Shown: piece after piece, positions 33,739 through 43,404 of the stretch
How the letters are laid out: every line of letters starts with the position of its first letter
Position numbering within the stretch: position 1 is the stretch's first letter
Source: Larkinella bovis
GTDB taxonomy: Bacteria > Bacteroidota > Bacteroidia > Cytophagales > Spirosomataceae
Direction: 5' to 3'
Assembly: GCF_042655385.1 (NCBI RefSeq)
Contig: NZ_JBHSMA010000014.1
Location: 79,705-143,704, forward strand
DNA length: 64,000 nt
Made by a program: the position numbers and the translations under genes
Notes under the pieces: model-generated
Told to the model about the DNA's origin: nothing
The model's database searches: none
What the model saw: only the letters and a program-made list of their open reading frames with translations

Positions 33739-36612
33739 ATGCTTCGATTCCGATTGCTTACACCCATCCTTTTTGCGGCCCTGTTCGTGCCGGTTACCCA
33801 GACCATGGCGCAGTCATCCAAAGCGAAGCCCGTCGCTCAGGATACCGCAAAGGTTGACCGGGACTATGCGCTGGAAGCGACCATGCTGGGCTTTTTTGCG
33901 AAAGATGGCACCCGAAATCCGACCTTAAAGGCCCGAAAAGGCGAGCGGGTACGGATCACGATCACCAACGGGGAGGTGATGACGCACGACATTGCGCTGG
34001 AGAAACTGGGCGTCAAGAGCAAAACCATTCTGGAAAAGGGTTCGAAGGCCAGTATTACGTTTAAAGCCGACCAGAACGATACGTATTTCTGTTCGGTTCC
34101 GGGCCACCGGGCGGCTGGTATGGTCGGAAGTTTCGAAGTAGTGGAGGGAGCCATTGCGACGGCAACCATCGCCGGGCAGGTACCGATGAAAGATGGACAA
34201 CCGCTGAATCTGAATTTCGAAACCGGCACGCTGAAGGACTGGACGGCGACCGGCGATGCGTTCAGTAACCCGGTTTTCAACCAGGACGACCCGTCGCCGG
34301 TGCACGAAAAGGAGATGCACATCGGTTTTGATGGCACGTATTTCCTGAGCAGTGGCGGGACCACGAATTACAAGCAAACCGGTACGCTGACCTCGGTTCC
34401 GTTCAAGGTTACCCAGCCATTTGCGGCTTTTAAAGTGTCGGGCGGAGCGTTGCAGGATACGCGGGTCGAAATTGTACAGGCCAGCACCAACAAGATTATT
34501 TACCACATAACCGGGCAGGGCCGGGCCACGCTGCAACCCGCCGTGGTGGAACTGCAACCGTATCTGAATCAGGATATTTTCATTCGGATCATCGATAACG
34601 AAACCGGTATTTCCCAGATCCCGTACATTCCAAACGACAAATGGGCGCACATCAATTTTGACGATTTTCAGTTTTACGCGACCCGTCCGAACTTTCCGAA
34701 CGAGCTGAAACAGAAGGATATCATTATTCTGCCCCCGCTGGACCCCGTCCTGAATGCCGGGCTTTCGGGCATCGAAGCGGCCAGGGCAATGACCGCACCC
34801 AACGGCTTTAAAGTGTCGCTGGCAGCCTCCGAGCCGGATATCGTGAAACCCATTTGCTTTACCATCGACTGGCGTGGCCGGCTTTGGGTGGTGGAGTCGC
34901 ACACCTATCCGGTTCCGGCACCGGAAGGGCAGGGACGCGACAGGATTTTTATCTTTGAAGATACCAACGGCGACGGCACGCTCGACAGGAAGAAAGTCTT
35001 TGCCGAAGGCCTGAATCTGGTCAGCGGCATTGAAGTGGGCCTGGGCGGGGTCTGGCTGGGAGCAGCCCCGTATCTTTTGTTTATTCCGGCGGATTTCAAA
35101 ACCGACAAACCGACCGGCCCGGCCCAGAAACTGCTCGATGGCTGGGGCACCCAGGACACGCACGAAACCCTGAACAGCCTGCGCTGGGGACCCGATGGCT
35201 GGCTCTACGGCACCCACGGCGTCTTTACGCACTCGAACGTCGGAAAACCGGGTGCGCCGGATTCGGAGCGGACGAAGATCAACGCGGGTGTATGGCGGTT
35301 TCATCCCACCACGCGGCAGTTCGAAGTTTTCGCCGAAGGAACCAGCAATCCCTGGGGGCTGGACTTCAACGATTACGGCCACGCCTTCATCACGGCCTGC
35401 GTCATTCCGCACATGTACCACATGATTCAGGGCGGACGGTATCAGCGGCAGGCCGGAAAACACTTCAATCCGTACACCTACGACGACATTAAGACCCACG
35501 CCGACCACGTCCACTGGGTGGGCGAGCGTGGGCCCCATGCCGGCAACTTCCGCTCGGCGTCGGCGGGGGGCGGACACGCCCATTCCGGGGCCATGATTTA
35601 CCTCGGGCATAGTTGGCCGCAGGAATACCGCAACGAGATTTTTATGAATAACATCAACGGCGCCCGGCTGAATCACGATCACCCGGAACGGTCCGGAACC
35701 GGGTATAAAGTGACCCATAAACCGGATTTTATGGTCATGAACGATTCGTGGTCGCAGTGGCTGAACATGAAATACGACGCCAGCGGGTCGGTTTTCGTGA
35801 TCGACTGGTACGATAAAAATCAGTGCCATAGCTCGAACCCGGATGTGCACGACAAAACAATGGGTCGGATTTTCAAGATTACGCACGAAAACGACAAGTG
35901 GGTGCAGGTTGATCTGGCGAAAGCGTCGGATAGGGAACTGGTCAACTATCAGTTGCACCCGAACGAATGGTATGTACGGCAGGCCCGTTTGCTGTTGCAG
36001 GAACGGGGGCCGAACAAAAAAGTACACAAGGCACTGAAGGAAATCCTGGCGAAAAATCCCGATCCAACCCGCAAACTTCGGGCGCTCTGGGCGTTGCACG
36101 TCACGAACGGGCTGACGGAGAAGGAACTGGCCGACCTGCTGGATAACGAAAGCGAATACGTCCGGAGCTGGGCCATTCAGTTGCTGGCGGAGGACAAAAC
36201 CGTATCGCCCGAGACCCTGAAAAAACTGGCGACCCTGGCGCAGAACGATAATTCGGCGCTCGTTCGGCTGTATCTGGCTTCGGCCATGACGCGCCTGGAA
36301 CCGGGTCAGCGCTGGGAGGTACTGGAAGCCCTGACGCAGAAAGCCGACGACAAAGACGATCACAACCAGCCGCTGATGGTGTGGTATGCCAGCGAACCGC
36401 TGGTGGCCATCGACATGAAACGGGCGCTGGAAATGGCCCAGAAGTCGAAAATGCCGAAACAGTTGCCCTATACCATCCAGCGCCTTGGGGCAATCGGTAC
36501 CGAAGATTCGAAAAAACTGCTGAAAGAGCTGAATGAGCGTGTCGGGAAGCTGGAACATTCCCACGAAAACCACGAACTCCAGACGCTGATTGCCAAGACA
36601 CTAGACGAGTAA
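33739..36612 (+). CDS. Cupredoxin/PVC-type dehydrogenase/HEAT-repeat exported protein
   Basis: The 957-residue exported protein has a signal peptide (LLTPILFAALFVPVTQTMAQ) and three parts. Residues ~45-140 are a cupredoxin domain with all type-1 copper ligands visible (His in MTHDIAL; Cys, His and Met in YFCSVPGHRAAGM). Residues ~150-320 are a beta-sandwich like carbohydrate-binding modules. Residues ~350-720 are the beta-propeller of PVC-type membrane-bound dehydrogenases (SLAASEPDIVKP, DWRGRLWVVE, DTNGDGTLDR, GGGHAHSGAMIYLG). HEAT-like repeats follow to the end. Related proteins end in a CxxCH cytochrome c domain, absent here, so copper may take over electron transfer. The substrate is unknown, perhaps a sugar. 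Confidence 0.85.
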   Translation: MLRFRLLTPILFAALFVPVTQTMAQSSKAKPVAQDTAKVDRDYALEATMLGFFAKDGTRNPTLKARKGERVRITITNGEVMTHDIALEKLGVKSKTILEKGSKASITFKADQNDTYFCSVPGHRAAGMVGSFEVVEGAIATATIAGQVPMKDGQPLNLNFETGTLKDWTATGDAFSNPVFNQDDPSPVHEKEMHIGFDGTYFLSSGGTTNYKQTGTLTSVPFKVTQPFAAFKVSGGALQDTRVEIVQASTNKIIYHITGQGRATLQPAVVELQPYLNQDIFIRIIDNETGISQIPYIPNDKWAHINFDDFQFYATRPNFPNELKQKDIIILPPLDPVLNAGLSGIEAARAMTAPNGFKVSLAASEPDIVKPICFTIDWRGRLWVVESHTYPVPAPEGQGRDRIFIFEDTNGDGTLDRKKVFAEGLNLVSGIEVGLGGVWLGAAPYLLFIPADFKTDKPTGPAQKLLDGWGTQDTHETLNSLRWGPDGWLYGTHGVFTHSNVGKPGAPDSERTKINAGVWRFHPTTRQFEVFAEGTSNPWGLDFNDYGHAFITACVIPHMYHMIQGGRYQRQAGKHFNPYTYDDIKTHADHVHWVGERGPHAGNFRSASAGGGHAHSGAMIYLGHSWPQEYRNEIFMNNINGARLNHDHPERSGTGYKVTHKPDFMVMNDSWSQWLNMKYDASGSVFVIDWYDKNQCHSSNPDVHDKTMGRIFKITHENDKWVQVDLAKASDRELVNYQLHPNEWYVRQARLLLQERGPNKKVHKALKEILAKNPDPTRKLRALWALHVTNGLTEKELADLLDNESEYVRSWAIQLLAEDKTVSPETLKKLATLAQNDNSALVRLYLASAMTRLEPGQRWEVLEALTQKADDKDDHNQPLMVWYASEPLVAIDMKRALEMAQKSKMPKQLPYTIQRLGAIGTEDSKKLLKELNERVGKLEHSHENHELQTLIAKTLDE

Positions 36613-36662
36613 GTGAGAAGTGGCGGGTGCAGAGGGGTGACGGACCATAGACTATCATAACG

Positions 36663-36732
36663 ATCCAGTATCAAATATCCAGCATCCGGTATCCGGTATC
36701 CAGTATCCAGCATCCAGTATCCAGTATCCAAT
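36663..36732. repeat. Ten-unit heptamer repeat array (ATCCAGT type)
   Basis: Ten consecutive 7-base units of the form ATCCAGT, with substitutions at positions 4-7 but no length change, occupy exactly 70 bases. The array ends 26 bases before the next start codon. The same unit appears at 6163-6324. Confidence 0.9.
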
Positions 36733-36758
36733 TCTCCATCATTTAACCTTTCATCGCT

Positions 36759-38024
36759 ATGATGACAAAACCAGCTTTTAACGGCCGACTGGGTTTGAGT
36801 GCGTTGCTGCTGTTCGGGTGGATGACGAGCGGATACGGTCAGGAAAAACCGTTGTTCAGGATGCGGCAGCAGATGGCAACGACTCCGGCCACCGCAAATC
36901 CGTCGGGCAAACCGGTGGTACCGTCCAACGATTTCAAAAAGACCAAACTGACCGGCGACTTCATTTCGGAAGGGGTGGCCGTGGCCGACCTGAACAGGGA
37001 CGGAAAACTGGACATCATTGCCGGTTATTACTGGTTCGAAGCTCCCCACTGGACCCGGCACGAGATGGCACCTTCCCGTTTGTTCGATCCGCGCAAGGAA
37101 TACAGCAACTCGTTTCTGAACCTGGGTATGGACGTCAATCAGGACGGTTGGGACGACGTGGTGATCGTGGATTTTCCGGGCAAACCCGGTTTCTGGTTCG
37201 AAAACCCGAAAAATAAACCCGGAGTGTGGAAAAGACACGTGCTGGCCGATTCGGTCGGGATTGCCAACGAGTCGCCCGGTTTTATCGATATCGACGGCGA
37301 TGGTCGGCTGGATATTCTGTGCGGGGATAAAGACAAAAAGCAGATCGTCTGGCTAAAATCTCCCTCCAAACCGGGTGAGACAGAATGGCAACGGTTTGCC
37401 CTAAGCGCCGAGAAGGTACCCGGTACTGAAATTTTCTCGCACGGCATCGGCTACGGCGATGTGGATAAAGATGGATTCAACGATGTGGTCGTTCGGGAAG
37501 GCTGGTTCAAGGGAACGGCGGACAAAAAAGCCGGCAACTGGGTTTTTCAACCGGCGAACCTCGGCGAACCCTGCTCACACATGCAGGTGCTGGACGTGAA
37601 CGGCGACGGTAAAAACGATGTCGTCAGCGCGTCGGCGCACGCGCTGGGTATCTGGTGGCACGAGCAGATTACCGACGAAACCGGCAAAATCAACTTCAAA
37701 ACCCATTTGATGAGCAACATCACCGCCCAGACGCATTCCTCCCTCATGGCCGATCTGAACGGCGACGGTCGGAAGGATTACATCACCGGCAAGCGGTTTC
37801 TGGCGCATCATGGTCGCGACCCCGGCGACAGCGATCCGGCCCTTCTGTTGTGGTATGAATTTACGCCCGGCAAAGAACCGTATTTTAAAGAACACGTCAT
37901 TGACAATGATTCGGGCGCGGGACTGAACATCACGGTGCAGGACATGAACGGCGATAAAAAACCGGATATCATCATTGCCAATAAAAACGGCGTTTTCCTC
38001 TTCGAGAATAAGGTAACGAACTAG
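36759..38024 (+). CDS. Exported FG-GAP/VCBS repeat protein
   Basis: The 421-residue protein has a signal peptide (LGLSALLLFGWMTSGYGQ) and a beta-propeller built of FG-GAP/VCBS repeats. These carry Ca-binding loops such as DLNRDGKLDI, DVNQDGWDDV, DIDGDGRLDI, DVDKDGFNDV, DVNGDGKNDV, DLNGDGRKDY and DMNGDKKPDI, about one every 50-60 residues. Such proteins bind ligands or partners outside the inner membrane. It lies 146 bases after the cupredoxin/dehydrogenase gene on the same strand, and similar pairs are usual in Bacteroidota, suggesting joint function. A heptamer array lies in between. Confidence 0.87.
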   Translation: MMTKPAFNGRLGLSALLLFGWMTSGYGQEKPLFRMRQQMATTPATANPSGKPVVPSNDFKKTKLTGDFISEGVAVADLNRDGKLDIIAGYYWFEAPHWTRHEMAPSRLFDPRKEYSNSFLNLGMDVNQDGWDDVVIVDFPGKPGFWFENPKNKPGVWKRHVLADSVGIANESPGFIDIDGDGRLDILCGDKDKKQIVWLKSPSKPGETEWQRFALSAEKVPGTEIFSHGIGYGDVDKDGFNDVVVREGWFKGTADKKAGNWVFQPANLGEPCSHMQVLDVNGDGKNDVVSASAHALGIWWHEQITDETGKINFKTHLMSNITAQTHSSLMADLNGDGRKDYITGKRFLAHHGRDPGDSDPALLLWYEFTPGKEPYFKEHVIDNDSGAGLNITVQDMNGDKKPDIIIANKNGVFLFENKVTN

Positions 38025-38155
38025 CGGGTTTCAATGGCCGGAAAAGCAGGGATTTTCAGCGCCTGTTTTTTGGTTTCGTTGGGTGCGCAGGGCCGACCGG
38101 TTGCGGCAGTCCTGTCGATCATTTTTCGAACCTTTTAAAAAAACGCCCGCTTTGG

Positions 38156-40654
38156 TCAGGCTTCGGAAATGGGCAGAAAAACGCTGAAGGTGGACCCCAG
38201 GCCGGGCTGGCTGCTGGCCGTGATGGCACCGCCATGGTTGGTCGCAACTTTCTCGCAAATGGCCAGGCCGACTCCTGTACCCGAAAATTCGCTCCGGGTG
38301 TGCAGCCGCTGGAACACCTGAAAAATCCGGTCAATGTATTTGTCGTCAAATCCGATTCCGTTGTCGGCCACGTTGATGCGGTGGTAGGAGGGGGCAATGC
38401 GGGTCGGTTTTATGGTCGGTGGCAAATGAGCCATCGCGATGGTTTGGCAGTCGATCCGGATAACCGGACTAATGTTGGGACGCAGGAATTTGAGCGCATT
38501 GCTGAGCAGGTTCTGAAAAAGTTGTTCCAGCTGTGACGAATCCCCCTGAATGGTTGGTAATGGCCCCAGCGTCACCTGCGCGCCCGTTTCCTGAATGCGC
38601 AGTTCCAGATCCGTTAAAACCGTATGAATCACCTGCTGCAGCGAAACGGCTTCCGTCGTATCCTGCTGGGTAGAAATCCGGGAGAACGTCAGCAAATCCT
38701 TGATCAGCATCGACATCCGACTGGCGGCCGCCTGCATCCGGTCGAGGTAATTGGCTCCTTCGCCCAGTTGCGTCAGGTACTGCGTTTTGAGTAAATCGCC
38801 GAATTGCTGCACCTTGCGCAGCGGTTCCTGCAAGTCGTGGCTGGCGATGTAGGCAAACTGTTGCAGGTTTTCGTTGGAGCGCAGCAGCAGGGCGTTGGAT
38901 TCGGCCAGTTCTTCGTTGGTGGTAGCCAGTTCTTCGTTCATGGCGGCCAGTTCCTCGGTGCGCTCCTGAACCTGCTGTTCGAGTGCCAGTTGAATATTTC
39001 GTTGTTCCGTGATGTCCTGCGCGGTGCCGCTCAGAACGGCTGGCTGACCAGCGGAATCGTAGAAGACCTGTGCCTGGGCGTGGATGAGTCGAATTTGCCC
39101 GGTCTGCCGGTTGATGATGGGATGCTCGTTCTCGTACCGCCCGGACGAACCCGGCTGAATGACCGCCGAAATGGCGTCGGCGACCTGCTGCCGGAATTCG
39201 TCGGGAAGCGGGTTGTAGGCTTCGTCCATGCTTTTGGTATCTTCGGAAAAGCCCAGCCACTTCATAAACCGCTCCGAATACGTGAAAATGCCGGTTTTGA
39301 CATCCATGCTCCAGGTTGCCAGTTCGGCCAGTTCGATGGCCCCCCGCAGCCGCGCTTCGGCTTCTTCGACTTTCTGCCGGGCCAGTACCTGCTCGGTGCT
39401 CTCCGTGGCCGTGACCATGATCCCGTAAATGATGCCTGCTGTATTTCGTAACGCTTTGTAAATGAAGTTAAAATAGCCCGTATACGGTTTTCCGGAGCGA
39501 ACAAGGTTCAGCTTTTCTTCCGGCTGGTAGGCGGTTTCGCCGGTGGCATACACCTGCCGGATCTGCCCCAGCAGTGAACTGGAAACCAGCTCCGGCAGGG
39601 CCTGCTGAAAAGGCAGACCAATAATCGACGTATCCTTGCCGAGCATTTCCAGCATGTTCTCGTTGATGGTTCGGACCTCCATTTGTTCGCCCACGAAAAC
39701 AACTTTGGCAACCGGCGAATTGAAGAACACGTTGCGGGAAAACAACTCACTTTCTTCCAGTTGCTGGCGAATGGCCGCCTGGTCATTGACTTCCTGGCAC
39801 AGGATCATAACCCCGGTAATCGAGCCATCCTGTTCTTTGAAAGGCTGATAAATGAGATTCAGAAACCCTTCTTCCCGCCCGCTGTTCTTCAGCACGGAAT
39901 ACCGATAGTCATAAACGTACTCCGGTTCACCGGTGGCCCGGACGCGATCCAGCACCGGGCGAACGGATTCCTGGGTTTCGGGAAGGACACTGAACAGCGG
40001 TTTGCCCATCAGTTCATCGGGATGACGACCTACCAGGCGCGCATAGGCCTGATTTACCACTTCCACGTTCAGGTCCTGGCCGTCCAGAACAAGAATACCA
40101 ATGGAGGCATTGTATACCAGGTTCTGAAACCTTCGTTGGGAGATTTGTAACTGCTTGATGGTGTTCACGTTCCGGGTGGTTTCCGCACAAGTGACCAGAA
40201 CACCGTAAATGTCACCCCTGTCGCCGTAGGCGGGACTGTAGCTGAAGGTCCAATAGATATTTTCGAGTTGACCATTCCGGTAAAACGGCACAAGCTGATC
40301 TTCGAACCAGACGGGTTCGCCGGTTGTCATGACCTGCGTGATTAAAGGGCCGATAAAATCCCAGATTTCGGCCCATACCTCAGCCCCCGGTTTTCCGAGT
40401 GCCGGATGTTTTCCGGACGTGCCCAGACTGGGGCGAAAAGCATCGTTATAAAAACAGAGCAGATCGTTCCCCCAGAAAAGAAACATCGGAAAAGCGGAGT
40501 GCAGCAAAATGCCCAGCGTAGTCTGCAAGCTCTGGGGCCATTCGGAGGGAGCGCCGATGGACGTCTGGGACCAATCATGATTACGGGTGAGTTCACCCAT
40601 TTCACCACCTCCCTGCAAAAAGGGATAATTGTTGTTCGAGGTAACTTTCTTCAC
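38156..40654 (-). CDS. Multi-PAS sensor histidine kinase, cytoplasmic
   Basis: The 832-residue protein has no membrane segment. It has about four PAS domains (residues ~30-145, 155-285, 295-420, 430-545), the first of the GAPSEWPQSL type, and a Glu-rich coiled coil (ERTEELAAMNEELATTNEELAES). A HisKA domain follows with the phosphorylated His in FAYIASHDLQEPLR near residue 606. The HATPase_c domain has N box LLSNALKF, G1 VADNGIGFDD, F box FQVFQRLHTRSE and G2 GTGVGLAIC. No response regulator or DNA-binding protein lies next to it, so it is an orphan kinase of a type common in Cytophagales. The signals sensed are unknown. Confidence 0.93.
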   Translation of the reverse strand: MKKVTSNNNYPFLQGGGEMGELTRNHDWSQTSIGAPSEWPQSLQTTLGILLHSAFPMFLFWGNDLLCFYNDAFRPSLGTSGKHPALGKPGAEVWAEIWDFIGPLITQVMTTGEPVWFEDQLVPFYRNGQLENIYWTFSYSPAYGDRGDIYGVLVTCAETTRNVNTIKQLQISQRRFQNLVYNASIGILVLDGQDLNVEVVNQAYARLVGRHPDELMGKPLFSVLPETQESVRPVLDRVRATGEPEYVYDYRYSVLKNSGREEGFLNLIYQPFKEQDGSITGVMILCQEVNDQAAIRQQLEESELFSRNVFFNSPVAKVVFVGEQMEVRTINENMLEMLGKDTSIIGLPFQQALPELVSSSLLGQIRQVYATGETAYQPEEKLNLVRSGKPYTGYFNFIYKALRNTAGIIYGIMVTATESTEQVLARQKVEEAEARLRGAIELAELATWSMDVKTGIFTYSERFMKWLGFSEDTKSMDEAYNPLPDEFRQQVADAISAVIQPGSSGRYENEHPIINRQTGQIRLIHAQAQVFYDSAGQPAVLSGTAQDITEQRNIQLALEQQVQERTEELAAMNEELATTNEELAESNALLLRSNENLQQFAYIASHDLQEPLRKVQQFGDLLKTQYLTQLGEGANYLDRMQAAASRMSMLIKDLLTFSRISTQQDTTEAVSLQQVIHTVLTDLELRIQETGAQVTLGPLPTIQGDSSQLEQLFQNLLSNALKFLRPNISPVIRIDCQTIAMAHLPPTIKPTRIAPSYHRINVADNGIGFDDKYIDRIFQVFQRLHTRSEFSGTGVGLAICEKVATNHGGAITASSQPGLGSTFSVFLPISEA

Positions 40655-40872
40655 CGGTTAAAAGTAAGGCCCTGCTAAAATAGTTATTTTCTTTATTGGT
40701 ACACGGCATTTTTAGTTTACAACCGCAACCCGGGCTGTAAAACCGTTGAAGCAGGACTATCTTTGCGCTCCGGGAAATGGGTTTTCGGTTATAAACATGA
40801 GGATCGTGGTTTATTGGAAAAGTGCTAAAACCGACCGTGCCAACTCCTGGATAGCTCCTTTGCCGAAATTTT

Positions 40873-41541
40873 ATGAATTCAATGACACCATCCGTTCTCC
40901 AATGGGCGAAAACGCTCTGGGACTATCACCGGCTTAATCAGCCCCTTCAACCCGCCGACGCGATTCTGGTCCTTTGCAGTTACGACAAGCGGGTGGCCGA
41001 GCGGGCTGCGCAACTCTGGCTGGCGGGCTGGGCCCCGTTGCTGATTTTTTCCGGTGGCCTGGGCGTCATTACCCGCACGATGTGGCGTGAACCCGAAGCC
41101 GATCAGTTTGCCCGCATTGCCCGGGAGATGGGTGTTCCGGCGGAGGCCATTCTGATCGAAAACCGGTCTACAAATACCGGGGAAAATGTGCTTTTTACGC
41201 GGCAAATGCTGGCCGAACAGCATCTGGATCCTGCCACGTTCCTGCTGGTACAAAAACCGTATATGGAACGCCGAAGTCTGGCTACGTTCCGGAAAGTCTG
41301 GCCCGAAAAACCGGTTCGGGTAACTTCCCCGCAGGCCTCCTTCGAGGAGTACCTCGATCCGTTTTCCAACCCGGATCTGTCACCGGAACAGGTGATTAAT
41401 AGTATGGTGGGCGATTTGCAGCGGATTCGGGAATACCCCCGAAAAGGGTTTCAGATTCCGCAGGAAATTCCCCCTGCCGTTTGGGCGGCTTTTGAAGCCC
41501 TGGTTGCTGCGGGCTTCGATCAGCACCTGATTAAAAGCTGA
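40873..41541 (+). CDS. YdcF/ElyC/SanA-family (DUF218) protein
   Basis: The 222-residue DUF218 protein is recognised by the opening DAILVLCSYDKRVAERAAQLW, SGGLG after the second strand, and ENRSTNTGENVLFTRQML, the conserved acidic and Asn-rich core. There is no membrane anchor, unlike SanA/ElyC, so it is the cytoplasmic YdcF type that binds S-adenosylmethionine in E. coli; its reaction is unknown. A TATCTTTG box at 40759-40766 lies 107 bases upstream. The convergent neighbour across a terminator is a DUF1801 gene. Confidence 0.85.
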   Translation: MNSMTPSVLQWAKTLWDYHRLNQPLQPADAILVLCSYDKRVAERAAQLWLAGWAPLLIFSGGLGVITRTMWREPEADQFARIAREMGVPAEAILIENRSTNTGENVLFTRQMLAEQHLDPATFLLVQKPYMERRSLATFRKVWPEKPVRVTSPQASFEEYLDPFSNPDLSPEQVINSMVGDLQRIREYPRKGFQIPQEIPPAVWAAFEALVAAGFDQHLIKS

Positions 41542-41637
41542 TTTGGCGGTTTTAATTCCGTCGCCCAAACCGGCCATTCTACCCAAAAAAGCCCGATTCG
41601 GTAACGTTGCTTTTTCCGGCGAAATTTTCGAGGCCCC

Positions 41638-41672
41638 GTCAAGCCTTCTTAAGATAGATAAGAAGGCTTGAC
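41638..41672. terminator. 14-bp perfect inverted repeat, convergent terminator
   Basis: GTCAAGCCTTCTTA (41638-41651) and its exact complement (41659-41672) flank a 7-base loop between the convergent YdcF and DUF1801 genes. There is no long T-tract, but the position supports termination for both. Confidence 0.65.
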
Positions 41673-41749
41673 AGGCCCGGCGGTTTCGTCGGTTTTGTTT
41701 TTGAGCGGTGGCTCTCAAAAGAATGGCTACCCGATCAAACGGTTCGTTT

Positions 41750-42127
41750 TTACGCTTTTTTTGGTTTAGCCCGCTCCTGATTCTCCTTCACGCGGAACTT
41801 TACCAGGCGCGTGATCAAATCCAGCGGCATGGGTTTATCCAGCGGAAACTGGACGGAACCTTTGCCGGTTTTATAGGCCGACAATTCCGCCCTGAAAGCT
41901 TCGTGGCCGGTGGGTGTGGCGTAAAAGCCGATGTGATTCCTGAATCCGGCGAAGTAAACGAGGGGATTTTTGTTCAGCCTGAACGCGGGCATGGCGTAGC
42001 TGATCGCTTCTTCGGCTTCCGGAGCTGCGGCTTTGATCGTTGCCCGAACCTGCTCCAGAATATTCTGCACGTCTTCGGGAAAATCGGCAATGTATTCATC
42101 CACACTGGCCGGTTTCGGGTTGGTCAT
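41750..42127 (-). CDS. DUF1801 (YdhG/Fra-like) protein
   Basis: The 125-residue protein has the DUF1801 features VDEYIADFPEDVQNILEQVRA, EEAISYAMPAF, LVYFAGFRNHIGFYATP and LPLDLITRLVKFRVKENQ (with MP before LDL). Bacillus YdhG (Fra) of this family is a frataxin-like iron chaperone; other members have no known activity. The start at 42127 is chosen because a much longer in-frame extension lies inside the P450 gene. It follows that P450 gene after 29 bases on the same strand, so it is probably the last gene of the acyl-activation cassette. An iron-delivery role for the P450 haem or ferredoxin is inference. Confidence 0.8.
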   Translation of the reverse strand: MTNPKPASVDEYIADFPEDVQNILEQVRATIKAAAPEAEEAISYAMPAFRLNKNPLVYFAGFRNHIGFYATPTGHEAFRAELSAYKTGKGSVQFPLDKPMPLDLITRLVKFRVKENQERAKPKKA

Positions 42128-42156
42128 AGGGAATTGGTTTTCCAATGAATATTGAT

Positions 42157-43404
42157 TCAAATCCGCACCGTTGGCAACGTGCCGAATCCACGCAGCAGCA
42201 GATTCCGACGTTGGACCGCCCGTGGCAGATCGGCGCGAAGGTCGGGGAACTGGTCTAACAGAACCTGAAACGCCTGCATACCCTGCATCCGGGCAAGGCT
42301 GGCACCGAGGCAAAAATGAGAACCGTAGCCAAAAGCTAGGTGTTTATTTTTCGAACGGGTTATGTCCAGCCGGTCGGAATTTTCGAACTGCTGCTCGTCA
42401 CGCCCGGCGGATCCCAGGCAGACGTAAAGCTGCTCGCCAGCCCGGATCAGTCGCCCCGAAACTTCAGCATCTTCCAGGGCAATGCGGGAGGTAATCTGAA
42501 CGGGGCCGTCGTAACGCAGCATTTCCTCCACCGCCGGTTTCAGGAGTTCCCGGTGTTGTTGCAGCAGGGCCATTTGGTCGGGAAACGCCGTTAAGGCCGC
42601 AAAACCGTTGCCGATCAGGTTGCGGGTGGTTTCTTCACCGGCCACAAACAGATTGGCAATCAATGAGATCAGGTCATCACGGTCGATGGGCTGGCCGTCG
42701 GCGCTTCGTTGCTGTAACAGTTTTCCAATCAGGGTGTTGGCTGGTTTTTGTTCGTGGGCTTTAAGGCATTCGTCCACAAACGCCAGAAAATCGGCGGCTG
42801 CCTGGTTGATTTCCAGCATTTCGGCCCGCGACAACATCGGCTCAAAAATCGTTGCCAGTCGTTCTCCCCAGTATTTGAGTTCTTCGAGATGCGTTTCGGG
42901 AAAGCCCATCAACCGTGAAATGACCATGACCGGCAGCGGTTTGGCAAAATCATCGATGAGGTCAATGGCGGTTTTCTGGGCCATTTGCCCGGCGAGTTCC
43001 GTTACAACCGCCTGAACATTTTCGACGAACTGGAGCGTCGGCCAGATTTTCATGACAATTTCCCGGGTCCGGCCGTGCATCGGTCGGCGCAGGTAGAGCA
43101 GCCAGTTGTACGACGCCCGGTAGGTATCATACAAATCGATTACCGCACCGTCGACCTCCAGCGTCTTGTACCGGAAATACGACGGCATATCAATGACATC
43201 GAAACGCTTGTCCATCAAAACCGTACAGACATCGGCGTAGCGCGTCACCACCCAGTCGCCGGTTTTTAGCTGATGAACCGGACCCAGTTCCCGCAGCGCC
43301 TGGTACATCGGGTAGGGGTTGATGCGATTCGCCGGAGAAAAAGGGGCCCAGAGCGCCGATAAGCCTTTGCCCATCAGCGTACCTTGGGAAGCAGGTGCGT
43401 TCAT
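42157..43404 (-). CDS. Cytochrome P450 (CYP107/BioI-like)
   Basis: The 415-residue soluble P450 has an I-helix oxygen-binding AGEETTRNL motif near residue 228, ExxR in EEMLRYDGPVQ near 289, and the haem-binding FGYGSHFCLGASLARMQG near 345-362 with the axial Cys. The bacterial class I form needs a ferredoxin and reductase, which are not encoded nearby. Its ATG shares a base with the stop codon of the acyl carrier protein gene (TGATG), so the two are translationally coupled. This favours an acyl-ACP substrate, as for BioI or PKS-bound P450s; hydroxylation or chain cleavage is possible. It is not membrane anchored. Confidence 0.93.
   Translation of the reverse strand: MNAPASQGTLMGKGLSALWAPFSPANRINPYPMYQALRELGPVHQLKTGDWVVTRYADVCTVLMDKRFDVIDMPSYFRYKTLEVDGAVIDLYDTYRASYNWLLYLRRPMHGRTREIVMKIWPTLQFVENVQAVVTELAGQMAQKTAIDLIDDFAKPLPVMVISRLMGFPETHLEELKYWGERLATIFEPMLSRAEMLEINQAAADFLAFVDECLKAHEQKPANTLIGKLLQQRSADGQPIDRDDLISLIANLFVAGEETTRNLIGNGFAALTAFPDQMALLQQHRELLKPAVEEMLRYDGPVQITSRIALEDAEVSGRLIRAGEQLYVCLGSAGRDEQQFENSDRLDITRSKNKHLAFGYGSHFCLGASLARMQGMQAFQVLLDQFPDLRADLPRAVQRRNLLLRGFGTLPTVRI

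Noticed and set aside
33925..36573. Very long (882-codon) open frame on the minus strand opposite the cupredoxin/dehydrogenase gene
   Set aside because: It is antisense to a gene with clear domains; its translation is rich in Arg, Val and Phe of the type produced by GC-rich antisense frames and shows no family motif.
36663..36732. Possible CRISPR array
   Set aside because: The unit is only 7 bases, without spacers of constant length, and no cas genes are present.
38031..38258. 75-codon minus-strand frame downstream of the kinase
   Set aside because: It overlaps the kinase 3' end out of frame; the 131-base gap itself shows nothing convincing.
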